Positions 53,888 to 62,111 of a DNA stretch of 64,000 nt are shown piece by piece. The notes under the pieces were generated by a model, which was given only the letters and a program-made list of their open reading frames with translations, searched no databases and was not told the DNA's origin. The position numbers and the translations under genes are program-made. Position 1 is the stretch's first letter, and each line of letters begins with the position of its first letter. This DNA comes from an uncultured Clostridia bacterium (GTDB lineage Bacteria > Bacillota > Clostridia > Christensenellales > CAG-138), in contig CAMKES010000008.1 of the NCBI GenBank assembly GCA_946411635.1, positions 1 to 64,000 on the forward strand, in the 5' to 3' direction.

Positions 53888-54184
53888 ATGACGATTCAAA
53901 AGATGAAAAACGGCAGCGCGCTGACGATCGCGCCCGAGGGCAGACTGGATACCATCACGGCGCCGGAGCTGGAAGCGGTCCTGAAAGAAGAACTGAACGG
54001 CGTTGAAGATCTGACGTTCGATCTGGAAAAGCTGGATTATATTTCTTCCGCGGGCCTGCGCGTGCTGCTTTCCGCTCAGAAGACCATGAACAACCGGGGA
54101 AAGATGAAGGTCGTCCGCCCGAACGAGATGATCCTGGAGATCTTCGAGGTCACCGGATTTACGGATATTCTGACGATCGAATAA
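53888..54184 (+). CDS. STAS-domain anti-anti-sigma factor
   Basis: 98 residues, a single STAS domain: MTIQKMKNGSALTIAPEGRLDT at the start and LDYISSAGLRVLLSAQK, with the Ser that would be phosphorylated by a partner kinase. Closest in the window to the STAS part of the divergent fusion protein (shared YISSAGLRVLL and an EI-x-E-M/V-TGFT segment). AAGGAG precedes the ATG. Partner is probably the ATPase-like protein just upstream. Confidence 0.92.
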   Translation: MTIQKMKNGSALTIAPEGRLDTITAPELEAVLKEELNGVEDLTFDLEKLDYISSAGLRVLLSAQKTMNNRGKMKVVRPNEMILEIFEVTGFTDILTIE

Positions 54185-54278
54185 GATCCGGACGAACGGA
54201 TACAAGCGAACGAACGGATTGCGGCGCGGCGAAAACCGCGCCGCAGCGTTGAACTGTCTGGAAGAAAAGGAGAACGAC

Positions 54279-55784
54279 ATGCGCTTTGAACGAAGGATTC
54301 TGCGTTCGGATATGCTGCGCTGCGCACTTTGTCTCGACGCGCCGTGCAGCAAGGCGTGCAATGCGCTCGATCCGGCCGCCCTTTTGCGGAGCATTTGGTT
54401 CGACAACGAAAAGACCGCCGCACTCCGGCTTTCCGGATCGAATCCCTGCGCGGTCTGCAGCGCGCCGTGCGAATCGGCGTGCGTGCGGGCGCACGAGGTC
54501 CCGATCCGAGCGCTGTTTACAAGACTGCACGAAGAGGTGCGTCCCGGGATCGAGGTTCCGCTGCCGGACGGGGAATGCCTGCGTACGGAGCTGTGCGGGA
54601 TCCCGCTGGAAAACCCGTTTCTGCTGTCTTCCTCGGTGGTCGGCAGTACGTACGAGATGTGCGCGCGCGCGTTCGAAGCCGGATGGGCGGGCGTGTCGTT
54701 CAAGACGGTCTGCTCTTTGGACATCCATGAAGCGTCGCCGCGGTTTTCCGCGATCACGGGCGACAACGGCAGCATCATCGGCTTCAAGAACATCGAACAG
54801 CTCTCCGACCACAGCGTTGCCGAGAACATGGCGATCTTCCGCCGCCTCAAGGCGAACTATCCGACCAAATGCATCCTCGCCTCGATCATGGGGCAGAACG
54901 ACGCGGAGTGGGAAGCGCTTGCGCGTGCCTGCGAAGAAAACGGCGCGGACGCGATCGAACTGAACTTCTCCTGTCCGAATATGGCGGACGGCGGTCTCGG
55001 CTCGGACATCGGGCAGGTGCCGGCGCTTGTCGAACGCTTTACGGCGGCCGCGCGGCGCGGCGCTTCGATTCCGATTCTCGTGAAGCTGACTCCGAACGTG
55101 GCGTCCATGCGCGACGCGGCGGAGGCGGCAAAGCGCGGCGGCGCGGATGGCATCTCCGCAATCAACACGATCAAAAGCATTACGGGGATCAATCCGCATA
55201 CGTACGTTTCCGCACCGGCGGTCCACGGCCGGTCTGCGGTCGGCGGTTACAGCGGCAACGCGGTCAAGCCGATCGCGCTCCGTTTTATCGCAGAGCTCGG
55301 ACAGAATCCGAACCTCAGGGGGATGCATCTGAGCGGAATGGGCGGCGTCGAAACGTGGCTGGATGCGCTGGAGTTTCTTCTGCTCGGCGCGGGCAGCGTT
55401 CAGGTCACGACCGCCGTCATGCAGTACGGCTATCGCATCATCGACGATCTCAAAACGGGACTTGCGCTCTATCTGGCGGAGAAGGGCTTCCGAAACGTGC
55501 GGGAAGCGGAGGGGCTTGCGCTGGATTCCGTCAGCGATACGACGAACGTGCTGGAACGCGACACGGTGATCTTCCCGAAATTCCGGCGCGAGAACTGCAT
55601 CGGCTGCGGTCGATGCGTCATTTCGTGCGCGGACGGCGGACATCAGGCGCTTCGCCTGAACGAAGATCGCAAACCGGTGCTGGACGCCGAAAAATGCGTC
55701 GGCTGTCATCTGTGCAGGCTGGTCTGTCCGAATCATGCGATCGTATCCGCGCGCAGACGCGTCGACAGAAGGAACGGCAAATGA
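54279..55784 (+). CDS. preA: Dihydropyrimidine dehydrogenase PreA-like protein with extra N-terminal Fe-S segment
   Basis: 501 residues. An N-terminal Cys-rich segment (CALCLDAPCSKACNALDP, NPCAVCSAPCESACVRAHE) resembles the cluster region of dihydropyrimidine dehydrogenase/GltD. The FMN TIM barrel follows (LSSSVVGSTYEMCARAFEAGW, ELNFSCPNMADGGLGSDIGQ). Two C-terminal [4Fe-4S] sites are CIGCGRCVISC and CVGCHLCRLVC. Typical PreA (about 410 residues) lacks the N-terminal part, usually found on PreT. No preT lies here. Reaction is probably NAD(P)-linked reduction of uracil/thymine or a related dihydro-orotate-type step. Confidence 0.83.
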   Translation: MRFERRILRSDMLRCALCLDAPCSKACNALDPAALLRSIWFDNEKTAALRLSGSNPCAVCSAPCESACVRAHEVPIRALFTRLHEEVRPGIEVPLPDGECLRTELCGIPLENPFLLSSSVVGSTYEMCARAFEAGWAGVSFKTVCSLDIHEASPRFSAITGDNGSIIGFKNIEQLSDHSVAENMAIFRRLKANYPTKCILASIMGQNDAEWEALARACEENGADAIELNFSCPNMADGGLGSDIGQVPALVERFTAAARRGASIPILVKLTPNVASMRDAAEAAKRGGADGISAINTIKSITGINPHTYVSAPAVHGRSAVGGYSGNAVKPIALRFIAELGQNPNLRGMHLSGMGGVETWLDALEFLLLGAGSVQVTTAVMQYGYRIIDDLKTGLALYLAEKGFRNVREAEGLALDSVSDTTNVLERDTVIFPKFRRENCIGCGRCVISCADGGHQALRLNEDRKPVLDAEKCVGCHLCRLVCPNHAIVSARRRVDRRNGK

Positions 55785-56311
55785 AAGACCTGTTCCGCAC
55801 GATCCCGCGCCTTGCGGGAAAAACGATCGAGCTTCGCGCGCTGACGCAGGCGGACGCGGACGCGCTGGACGCGTTTACGCACGACGATCGCGTCTACCGG
55901 TATCTGCCGACGTTTCTGTTCGAGCGGAAGTATCCGACCGCCGCGGAGGTGATCGACCGCCTGTACACGGAGTGTCTGGAGGAATCGCTGATCCTCGGGA
56001 TCTTCCGCGGCGGCGCGTTCTGCGGGCTTGCGGAGCTCTACGGCTACCGCAGACCGATCCGGAAGATCAGCGTCGGCTGCCGTCTTGCCTTCGACTGGTG
56101 GCGGAAGGGGATCGCCGTGGAAGCGATCGGCGTTCTGATCTCGTATCTCGAACGCGAAACGGATATCGAGATCGTTGCGGCAAGCACCATGGCGGTCAAT
56201 CCGGCTGCGGGCGAGGTGCTGAAGAAGAACGGGTTCACGCTCGCGGCGCATGCGGCGCCCGAGGACTGGGGGTTTTCAAAACCGGTCCCGACGGACAAGT
56301 GGATCTATTGA
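55781..56311 (+). CDS. GNAT family N-acetyltransferase (RimJ-like)
   Basis: 176 residues. Starts with TIELRALTQADADALDAFTHDDRVYRYLP, the usual opening of RimJ/RimL-type enzymes; acetyl-CoA region represented by WWRKGIAVEAIGVLISYL, and ending with AVNPAAGEVLKKNGF. The start overlaps the preA stop (ATGA). Substrate may be a protein N-terminus or a small amine. Confidence 0.85.
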   Translation: MKDLFRTIPRLAGKTIELRALTQADADALDAFTHDDRVYRYLPTFLFERKYPTAAEVIDRLYTECLEESLILGIFRGGAFCGLAELYGYRRPIRKISVGCRLAFDWWRKGIAVEAIGVLISYLERETDIEIVAASTMAVNPAAGEVLKKNGFTLAAHAAPEDWGFSKPVPTDKWIY

Positions 56312-56359
56312 GTTTTACCGGAGCACGACGTTCCGGAAAGGATAACAGGGGGAAAGGGT

Positions 56360-57325
56360 ATGAACAATAAAGAAGTATACAGAAAAACACTCGGGTTTTC
56401 TCTGCGGCGCGTGCTGTGGGACGTTCTTGCGCTCGTTCTTTTGCTCGGGGCAGGCACGCTCGGATATCTCATCGGTGAAAAAGCCGCGAAAAACGGTCCG
56501 ATCGGACTGCTGATCGGCGGACTGATCGGTCTCGTGCTGGTCATCATCGTCGTACGGTTTGTTTCCTACCTGCTGAAGGCGGGACAGATCGCGATGATGA
56601 CGCGCGGCGTCACGGAGGGCGAGCTTCCCGACAACGTCATCGCCGAAGGCAAGAAGGTCGTCAGGGAGCGCTTTGCGACGGTTGCGGTCTACTTTGCGGT
56701 CACGCGCGCGATCAAAGGCATCTTCCTGCAGATCGGCAGAGGCGTTACGAAACTCGGCGAGAGCATCGGGGGCGAAACCGGCGGCACGATCGGCAGCGCA
56801 GTCAGCTCCGTCATGCAGACGATCGTCAATTACCTGTGCGACTGCTGCCTCGGCTGGATCTTCTACCGCAAGGACGTGAAGCCGACGAAAGCGGCGCTCG
56901 AAGGCTCGGTCCTGTATTTCAAGCACGGAAAGACGTTGTTCAAAAACATGGGCCGCGTGTTCGGCATCGGTCTTGCGTCGCTGCTTCTGATCGGCGCGCC
57001 GTTTGCCGCGATCTTCTATCTGATCCTGAAGAATCAGGCGTTCATTGCGCCGCTCGCGCAGAAGATCGCCGAAGAGCTGGAGGATTCGACGAGCAGCATC
57101 GCGCAGTTTCTGACGAATCCGGCGACGCTTCCGATCGTGTTTGCAGTGGTCGGCGGTCTCATCGTCTGGTCGATCCTGCATTCCACGTTTATCAAGCCGT
57201 TCGTGCTGGTCGGCGTTCTGAGAAACTACATCGAATCCGGCAAAAACGACATCCCCACCGAGGAGAGCTTTGCGGCGCTTGACGCGAAATCCTCCAAATT
57301 CAGAAAGCTGCACGACAAACTGTGA
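56360..57325 (+). CDS. Hypothetical multi-pass membrane protein
   Basis: 321 residues with about five membrane helices (20-40, 48-72, 105-120, 208-232, 255-278) and positively charged loops. A Gly/Ser-rich amphipathic part (GRGVTKLGESIGGETGGTIGSAVSSVM) lies near 135-160, and the end is KFRKLHDKL. The ATG follows GGGGGAAAGGG. Shape is somewhat like EI24-type or YIP1-type channels, but I do not recognise a family. Confidence 0.75.
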   Translation: MNNKEVYRKTLGFSLRRVLWDVLALVLLLGAGTLGYLIGEKAAKNGPIGLLIGGLIGLVLVIIVVRFVSYLLKAGQIAMMTRGVTEGELPDNVIAEGKKVVRERFATVAVYFAVTRAIKGIFLQIGRGVTKLGESIGGETGGTIGSAVSSVMQTIVNYLCDCCLGWIFYRKDVKPTKAALEGSVLYFKHGKTLFKNMGRVFGIGLASLLLIGAPFAAIFYLILKNQAFIAPLAQKIAEELEDSTSSIAQFLTNPATLPIVFAVVGGLIVWSILHSTFIKPFVLVGVLRNYIESGKNDIPTEESFAALDAKSSKFRKLHDKL

Positions 57326-57361
57326 TCCGAGCGCCGTCTCGGCGGAAGGGAAGAAAAGACC

Positions 57362-58021
57362 GTGAGAACTGATCATATCGATTCGATCGAGGCGGATCCG
57401 TCCGGATTCGTCGTGCTGGCGGACTTCGTTCCGGGCATCGTGCAGGAGATCCGCTATTACTCGACATATAACTTCATCGGCGAGCGGATCGACGGATACG
57501 AGGAACCCTGCGCGCTTCTGACGATCGAAGCGGCAAGGGCGCTCAAAGGCGCCGCCAACGAGCTGTTCGTGCAGGGATACCGGCTGAAGGTGTTCGACGC
57601 GTACCGTCCCGTCGCGGCGGTCCGGCAGTTCATCCTCTGGGGGATCGAGGATCAGGATATCCGCATGAAGCCGTATTTCTATCCGGATCTTGAGAAGCAG
57701 GAGCTGTTCGCGAAGGGCTACATCGCCAAGCAGTCGAGCCACAGCCGCGGCAGCGCCGTCGATCTGACGCTTTTGGATATGCGCACCGGAAAGGAAGTCG
57801 ATATGGGCAGTCCGTTCGATCTGTTCGGCGAGATCTCGCATCCGGATTCCGCGGACGTCACGGAGGAACAGCATGAAAACCGCATGATCCTTCGGCGGGC
57901 GATGATGCGGAACGGCTTTCTGCCGCTTGACTGCGAATGGTGGCACTTTGTGCTGAAGAACGAGCCGTATCCGGATACGTACTTTTCGTTCCCGGTCTCG
58001 TCCGCGTATCTGAAACGGTAA
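57362..58021 (+). CDS. D-alanyl-D-alanine dipeptidase, VanX/DdpX type (M15D)
   Basis: 219 residues. Zinc motif SSHSRGSAVDLTL (His and Asp ligands) and EWWHF (catalytic Glu and third His). FDAYRP matches the family's Arg-containing segment that stabilises the transition state. It hydrolyses D-Ala-D-Ala. No vanH/vanA ligase is nearby, so a role in peptidoglycan turnover or nutrition is more likely than vancomycin resistance. GTG start after AAGGGAAGAAAAG; no signal peptide, so cytoplasmic. Confidence 0.9.
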   Translation: MRTDHIDSIEADPSGFVVLADFVPGIVQEIRYYSTYNFIGERIDGYEEPCALLTIEAARALKGAANELFVQGYRLKVFDAYRPVAAVRQFILWGIEDQDIRMKPYFYPDLEKQELFAKGYIAKQSSHSRGSAVDLTLLDMRTGKEVDMGSPFDLFGEISHPDSADVTEEQHENRMILRRAMMRNGFLPLDCEWWHFVLKNEPYPDTYFSFPVSSAYLKR

Positions 58022-58034
58022 TCCGTAAAAAATC

Positions 58035-58068
58035 GCCCCGAAACGAATCGTTTCGGGGCTTGTTTTTT
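58035..58068. terminator. Terminator between vanX-like gene and pyk
   Basis: GCCCCGAAACGA / TCGTTTCGGGGC, 12 bp perfect, then TTGTTTTTT; A-run on the other side serves pyk as well. Confidence 0.9.
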
Positions 58069-58077
58069 CGTTCGGGG

Positions 58078-59493
58078 TCAGCGGATCGTTTCGATCCGGA
58101 GCACGTTCGTGTTGCCGCTTTCGCCGGTCGTATCGCCGCCGGTCATGACGACGGTCGCGCCGGGTTCGAGACCGAGCGTCGCCTTTGCGCAGCGCGCCGC
58201 GTAGTAATACAGCACCTCCATGCTCGGGAACTGTTCGGTCAGCACCGGCACGACGCCCCAGGAGAGCGCGAGCTTGTACCAGGCGTTGCGGTTCGTCGCA
58301 AGACCGAGGATCGTGATCGGGGCGCGGAAGCGGGAGACCATGCGCACGGTCAGTCCGCTCAGCGAGGTCACGACGATCGCGCTGGCGTTCAGGTCGATCG
58401 CCATCGTGCAGGCGGCGTGCGAGATCGCGTCGACGCGGTTGCGGATCGTGAAGCTCTGCGATTCGAACTGCTCCTTGTAGTCGATGTGGCGTTCGGTCTC
58501 TTCGGCGATCTCGCTCATCGTGCGGACCGATTCGACCGGGTATTTGCCCGCGGCGGATTCGCCCGAAAGCATGATCGCGCTCGTGCCGTCGTAGACCGCG
58601 TTCGCGACGTCGCTGATCTCGGCGCGCGTCGGGCGGGGATTGCTGATCATGCTTTCCAGCATCTCGGTCGCGGTGATGACGCGCTTGCCGAGGAGGCGGC
58701 ATTTGGTGATCAGGTGTTTCTGGATCGCCGGCAGCTCGGTGAACGGGACCTCCACGCCGAGATCGCCGCGCGCGACCATCACGCCCTCGCAGGCGGAGCA
58801 GATCTCGTCGATGTTGTCCACGCCGTGGCGGTTTTCGATCTTCGCGATGACGTCGATCGATCCGCCGCCGTGCTCGTTCAGAAAGCCCTTGAGGTCCAGA
58901 AGATCCTGCTTGCAAGACACGAACGAGGCGGCGACGAATTCCACGCCGTTTTTGATGCCGAACAGCAGGTCGGCCTTGTCCTGCTCGCTCAGATATTTCT
59001 GCCGCATGACCTTGCCGGGGAAGCTCATGCTCTTGCGGTCGGACAGCACGCCGCCGGTGACGACGCGGCACTCGATCTCGGTGCCTTCGATCGAAACGAC
59101 CTCGAAGATGACGAGCCCGTTGTTGACGAGGATCCGGTCGCCGACGGACAGATCCTCCGCAAGACCGTCATAGCTGACGGATACGATCTCCTCGTTTCCG
59201 ACGATATCGCGCGTCGTAAAGGTAAAGGGATCGCCGTCGTGCAGCGTGATCTTTCCGTTCTCGAACGTCCGGATCCGGTATTCCGGACCCTTGGTGTCGA
59301 GCATGATCGGGATCGGCAGGTTGAGCTCCTCGCGCACGGCTTTGATCATGTCGATCTTCTTTTGATGCTCTTCGTGCGTTCCGTGTGAAAAATTCAGCCG
59401 GGCGACGTTCAGGCCGGCAAGGCACATCGCCTTGAAGACCTCTGGGCTTTCGCTCGAGGGTCCGATGGTGCAAACGATCTTCGTTTTTCTCAT
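58078..59493 (-). CDS. pyk: Pyruvate kinase
   Basis: 471 residues, full-length without the extra C-terminal PEP-utilising domain of some Bacilli. MRKTKIVCTIGPSS, NFSHGTHEEH, active-site signature AKIENRHGVDNIDEI, and MVARGDLGVEVP are all present. Converts phosphoenolpyruvate and ADP to pyruvate and ATP. AAAGGA precedes the ATG. Monocistronic between its own promoter and terminator. Confidence 0.97.
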   Translation of the reverse strand: MRKTKIVCTIGPSSESPEVFKAMCLAGLNVARLNFSHGTHEEHQKKIDMIKAVREELNLPIPIMLDTKGPEYRIRTFENGKITLHDGDPFTFTTRDIVGNEEIVSVSYDGLAEDLSVGDRILVNNGLVIFEVVSIEGTEIECRVVTGGVLSDRKSMSFPGKVMRQKYLSEQDKADLLFGIKNGVEFVAASFVSCKQDLLDLKGFLNEHGGGSIDVIAKIENRHGVDNIDEICSACEGVMVARGDLGVEVPFTELPAIQKHLITKCRLLGKRVITATEMLESMISNPRPTRAEISDVANAVYDGTSAIMLSGESAAGKYPVESVRTMSEIAEETERHIDYKEQFESQSFTIRNRVDAISHAACTMAIDLNASAIVVTSLSGLTVRMVSRFRAPITILGLATNRNAWYKLALSWGVVPVLTEQFPSMEVLYYYAARCAKATLGLEPGATVVMTGGDTTGESGNTNVLRIETIR

Positions 59494-59522
59494 GGCCGGG
59501 ATCCTTTCAGAACTTTTTATAT

Positions 59523-59551
59523 ATTATACATCAATCCTTTCCGGAAAGCAA
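59523..59551 (-). promoter_or_regulatory. pyk promoter
   Basis: Minus strand TTGCTT (59551-59546), 17-bp spacer, TATAAT (59528-59523). Confidence 0.75.
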
Positions 59552-59562
59552 CAAACAGAATG

Positions 59563-59592
59563 ATGACAAGCGGCGGGATCCCGTGGTATAAT
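59563..59592 (+). promoter_or_regulatory. Promoter of the small lipoprotein gene
   Basis: ATGACA (59563-59568), 18-bp spacer, TATAAT (59587-59592) with extended -10 TG. Confidence 0.65.
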
Positions 59593-59621
59593 ACAAACAG
59601 AAACGCAGCGGAGGAACGGTT

Positions 59622-60050
59622 ATGAGAAAGAGAGTGCTGCTTGCGGCGTGCCTGCTGCTCGGCGCGGCCGTTTCCGGATGCGCGCCGCGCCCGGAAATGA
59701 AGCCCGAAGCGACGATCGTGTTCGTCAACGAGGCGGAGGAGGCCGACGTCTGGTTCGTTCCGGACACGGAACAGAACCGCAGGACCACGGTATGGGGAAC
59801 GGCGACGGTTGCCAAGCTCGGCGCGAACGAAACGTGCGAGGTCTCGCTGGACGCGCTCGGCGGCGCGGGAACGTATCTCATCCGCATGATCGGGACGAAC
59901 GGCATGTATTACGCCGTGGACGGCGTTGCGCTGGCGGACGGATATACCGTGCGGCTGCGCCTAATGGAAGACCTTTCGGTCGTCGCGGAGGTGACCGACG
60001 CGGCAGGCGCTTCCGTCGGAACGTATACCGGCTTCGCGGCAAGACTGTAA
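59622..60050 (+). CDS. Small lipoprotein, function unknown
   Basis: 142 residues. Lipobox GAAVSGC (Cys about 20), then a single beta-rich domain of about 115 residues with FVNEAEEADVWFVPD, LGANETCEVSLDALGG and MYYAVDGVALADGYTVRL. AGGAAC lies before the ATG. Single-gene transcript. The layout suggests a surface beta-sandwich; no family recognised. Confidence 0.8.
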   Translation: MRKRVLLAACLLLGAAVSGCAPRPEMKPEATIVFVNEAEEADVWFVPDTEQNRRTTVWGTATVAKLGANETCEVSLDALGGAGTYLIRMIGTNGMYYAVDGVALADGYTVRLRLMEDLSVVAEVTDAAGASVGTYTGFAARL

Positions 60051-60058
60051 GCAAATCA

Positions 60059-60092
60059 AACGACCCGCCGAATGAATCGGCGGGTCGTTGTT
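60059..60092. terminator. Bidirectional terminator
   Basis: AACGACCCGCCGA / TCGGCGGGTCGTT, 13 bp, loop ATGAA, between convergent genes. Confidence 0.85.
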
Positions 60093-60101
60093 CGTTTGTG
60101 C

Positions 60102-61034
60102 TCAGTCGAGGCTGAAATCGTTGACGTCGTCAATAGATTCGCCGCCGATGCCGGGACCGACGCGGCCGGCGATCAGGTACTGGTGCTCGATCGGGTCGTA
60201 GACGATCCGGTGCAGAAGCCGGAATTCGTCGACCTTGCCGGTGCTCGAAACGTGCGTGCGCGGACCGGTGCAGGGATGCACGACGTCGCCGATGCGTACG
60301 TGTCCGTCGTCGACGTAGGAGACCGGAAGATCGGAAGCGATCGCGGTGCTGACCTTCAGCTCCAGCTCGTCGAGGTCGACCTTGGGCGGATGATCTTCGA
60401 ACGCGAGCAGAAAACCGTGCTTGATGTCGCGGTGAATGCAGCGCGCGTATTCCTCGGGCGGGAGGAAGATCTCGCACAGATCCTCGGCGGTGTGCGCCAT
60501 GCGGCGGTATTCGATCGACCGCGCGACGCGCTCGCTCAGCTCGGAGGGCAGCGGACCGAAGATCGTGGGACGGGAGATGATGACCTCGTCGCCGACGCCG
60601 ATCATCAGGTTCGCGTTGAAGCCGAGCAGCGGATAGACCATCTCAAAGTGCTCGACGATCACGCGCTTGCCGTTTTCGATCGCCTTTTTGATGGCGTCCG
60701 CAAGCACGGGCAGCTGCGTGAACGCCGACTCGAAGCGGATATCGAGATGATAGGTATGCGCGCGGAAATACCCGTCCTCGCACTGATCGAGGATCGGGAG
60801 CGGACGCATATTGATGCCGTTGTCGTCGTTCGTCAGCTCCAGACCGGGGAACATACCCTTGATCAGCATGCTTTTGCCGGAACCGGCTTCGCCGATGATG
60901 CCGATCAGCTTATCGAACGGGGAAAGATACATCTGCGCGATCTGCATTCCGAGATCGTACATTCTGTCGCGCCCGCGCGGCGCGAAGAAGACGCTGTAGG
61001 AATGATTCTGCTGCATTCTGCCGGAATAGGACAT
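60102..61034 (-). CDS. P-loop nucleotide-binding protein (alanyl-tRNA-synthetase-additional-domain type)
   Basis: 310 residues. Opens with HSYSVFFAPRGRDR, Walker A GEAGSGKSMLIKG near residue 50, then HTYHLDIRFESAFTQ and VIVEHFEMVYPLLG. The C-terminal third (VDDGHVRIGDVVHPC, RIVYDP) resembles the piece that protein databases, as I recall, label alanine-tRNA synthetase second additional domain. Role unknown; kinase- or GTPase-like chemistry is possible. AGGAGG lies 6 bp before the ATG at 61034. Monocistronic. Confidence 0.75.
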   Translation of the reverse strand: MSYSGRMQQNHSYSVFFAPRGRDRMYDLGMQIAQMYLSPFDKLIGIIGEAGSGKSMLIKGMFPGLELTNDDNGINMRPLPILDQCEDGYFRAHTYHLDIRFESAFTQLPVLADAIKKAIENGKRVIVEHFEMVYPLLGFNANLMIGVGDEVIISRPTIFGPLPSELSERVARSIEYRRMAHTAEDLCEIFLPPEEYARCIHRDIKHGFLLAFEDHPPKVDLDELELKVSTAIASDLPVSYVDDGHVRIGDVVHPCTGPRTHVSSTGKVDEFRLLHRIVYDPIEHQYLIAGRVGPGIGGESIDDVNDFSLD

Positions 61035-61064
61035 GCGGGACCTCCTGCTTTGTTTTGCGACCCT

Positions 61065-61093
61065 ATTATAATACACATTTCCGCAATTCTCAA
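61065..61093 (-). promoter_or_regulatory. Promoter of the P-loop protein gene
   Basis: Minus strand TTGAGA (61093-61088), 17-bp spacer, TATAAT (61070-61065). Confidence 0.7.
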
Positions 61094-61147
61094 TGGGGAA
61101 AAACTTTATATAATCGGGCGGAGAGCCCGCGGCGGGGCAAATAGTTA

Positions 61148-61176
61148 TTGAATGTTTCCCCGATCGGCGTTATAAT
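61148..61176 (+). promoter_or_regulatory. Promoter of the citE-citF-fumarase operon
   Basis: TTGAAT (61148-61153), 17-bp spacer, TATAAT (61171-61176). Confidence 0.75.
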
Positions 61177-61226
61177 ACATATATCTATGGGGACGCGATC
61201 CCTATGAATCAATACGGAGGGGTATT

Positions 61227-62111
61227 ATGCGGAGAAGCATGCTCTTTTTGCCGGGCAATACGCCGAACATGATCATCAACGGCGACGCGCTCGGCGCGGA
61301 CAGCATCATTCTGGATCTGGAGGACGCGGTCTCGCCGGACGAGAAGGATTCGGCGCGCATCCTGGTTCGCAACGCGATCCGGGAAATGGGCTTTGCGGAC
61401 GTGGAGATCACGGTGCGCATCAACGCGATCGACACGCCGTACTGGAAGGACGATCTCGATGCGATCATTCCCCTGAAGCCGGACCTCATCATGCCGCCGA
61501 AGGCGTCGAGCGCGGCGGACATGCAGACGATCGACGCGTACATTGCCGACGTCGAACGGAAAAACGGAATGCCCGTCGGCGGCGTGAAGCTGATCCCCCT
61601 GATCGAAACGGCGCTCGGCGTGGAACGCGCGTTTGAGATCGCTTCGGCGACGCCGCGCGTGACCGCGCTGTTCCTCGGCGGCGAGGACCTGACGGCGGAT
61701 CTGCGCTGCAGGCGCACCAAGGCCGGCAACGAGATCGATTACGCGAGAAAGCGCCTCGTCTGCGCGGCAAGGGCCGCGGGGATCGACGTGTACGACACGC
61801 CCTTTACCGACGTGAACGACGACGAGGGGATCGTCGTCGACGCGGAATACGCAAAGTCGCTGGGCTTCACCGGCAAGAGCGCGATCGCGCCGCGGCACGT
61901 GCGCACGATCAACGAGGTGTTCAGTCCGTCGCTTGCGGACGTCGAATACGCGAAGCTCGTGTTCGAAGCCATCCGAATCGGCAAGCAGCAGGGCAAGGGC
62001 GCCGTGTCGCTTCGCGGCAAGATGATCGACAAGCCGATCGTCGAACGCGCGCGGCAGACGCTGGAAGCGGCGAAACAACTGGGGATCGGAGGCGTGGAAG
62101 ACGATGAATAA
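61227..62111 (+). CDS. citE: Citrate lyase beta subunit (HpcH/HpaI aldolase family)
   Basis: 294 residues. RRSMLFLPGNTPNM at the start, DSIILDLEDAVSPDEKDSAR with the acidic metal ligands, IPLIETALGV, FLGGEDLTADL and GFTGKSAIAPRHV. CitE cleaves citryl-ACP to oxaloacetate and acetyl-ACP. ATG follows CGGAGGGG. citF overlaps by 8 bp. The gene for the acyl carrier subunit (citD), normally just upstream, is absent here; the promoter lies directly before citE. Confidence 0.94.
   Translation: MRRSMLFLPGNTPNMIINGDALGADSIILDLEDAVSPDEKDSARILVRNAIREMGFADVEITVRINAIDTPYWKDDLDAIIPLKPDLIMPPKASSAADMQTIDAYIADVERKNGMPVGGVKLIPLIETALGVERAFEIASATPRVTALFLGGEDLTADLRCRRTKAGNEIDYARKRLVCAARAAGIDVYDTPFTDVNDDEGIVVDAEYAKSLGFTGKSAIAPRHVRTINEVFSPSLADVEYAKLVFEAIRIGKQQGKGAVSLRGKMIDKPIVERARQTLEAAKQLGIGGVEDDE

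Noticed and set aside
57362..58021. Vancomycin-resistance cluster
   Set aside because: Only the VanX-like dipeptidase is present; no D-Ala-D-Lac ligase, VanH or two-component system nearby.
56315..59071. 918-codon minus-strand open frame
   Set aside because: Overlaps a membrane-protein gene, the vanX-like gene and pyk in other frames; low-complexity charged product, no ribosome-binding site.
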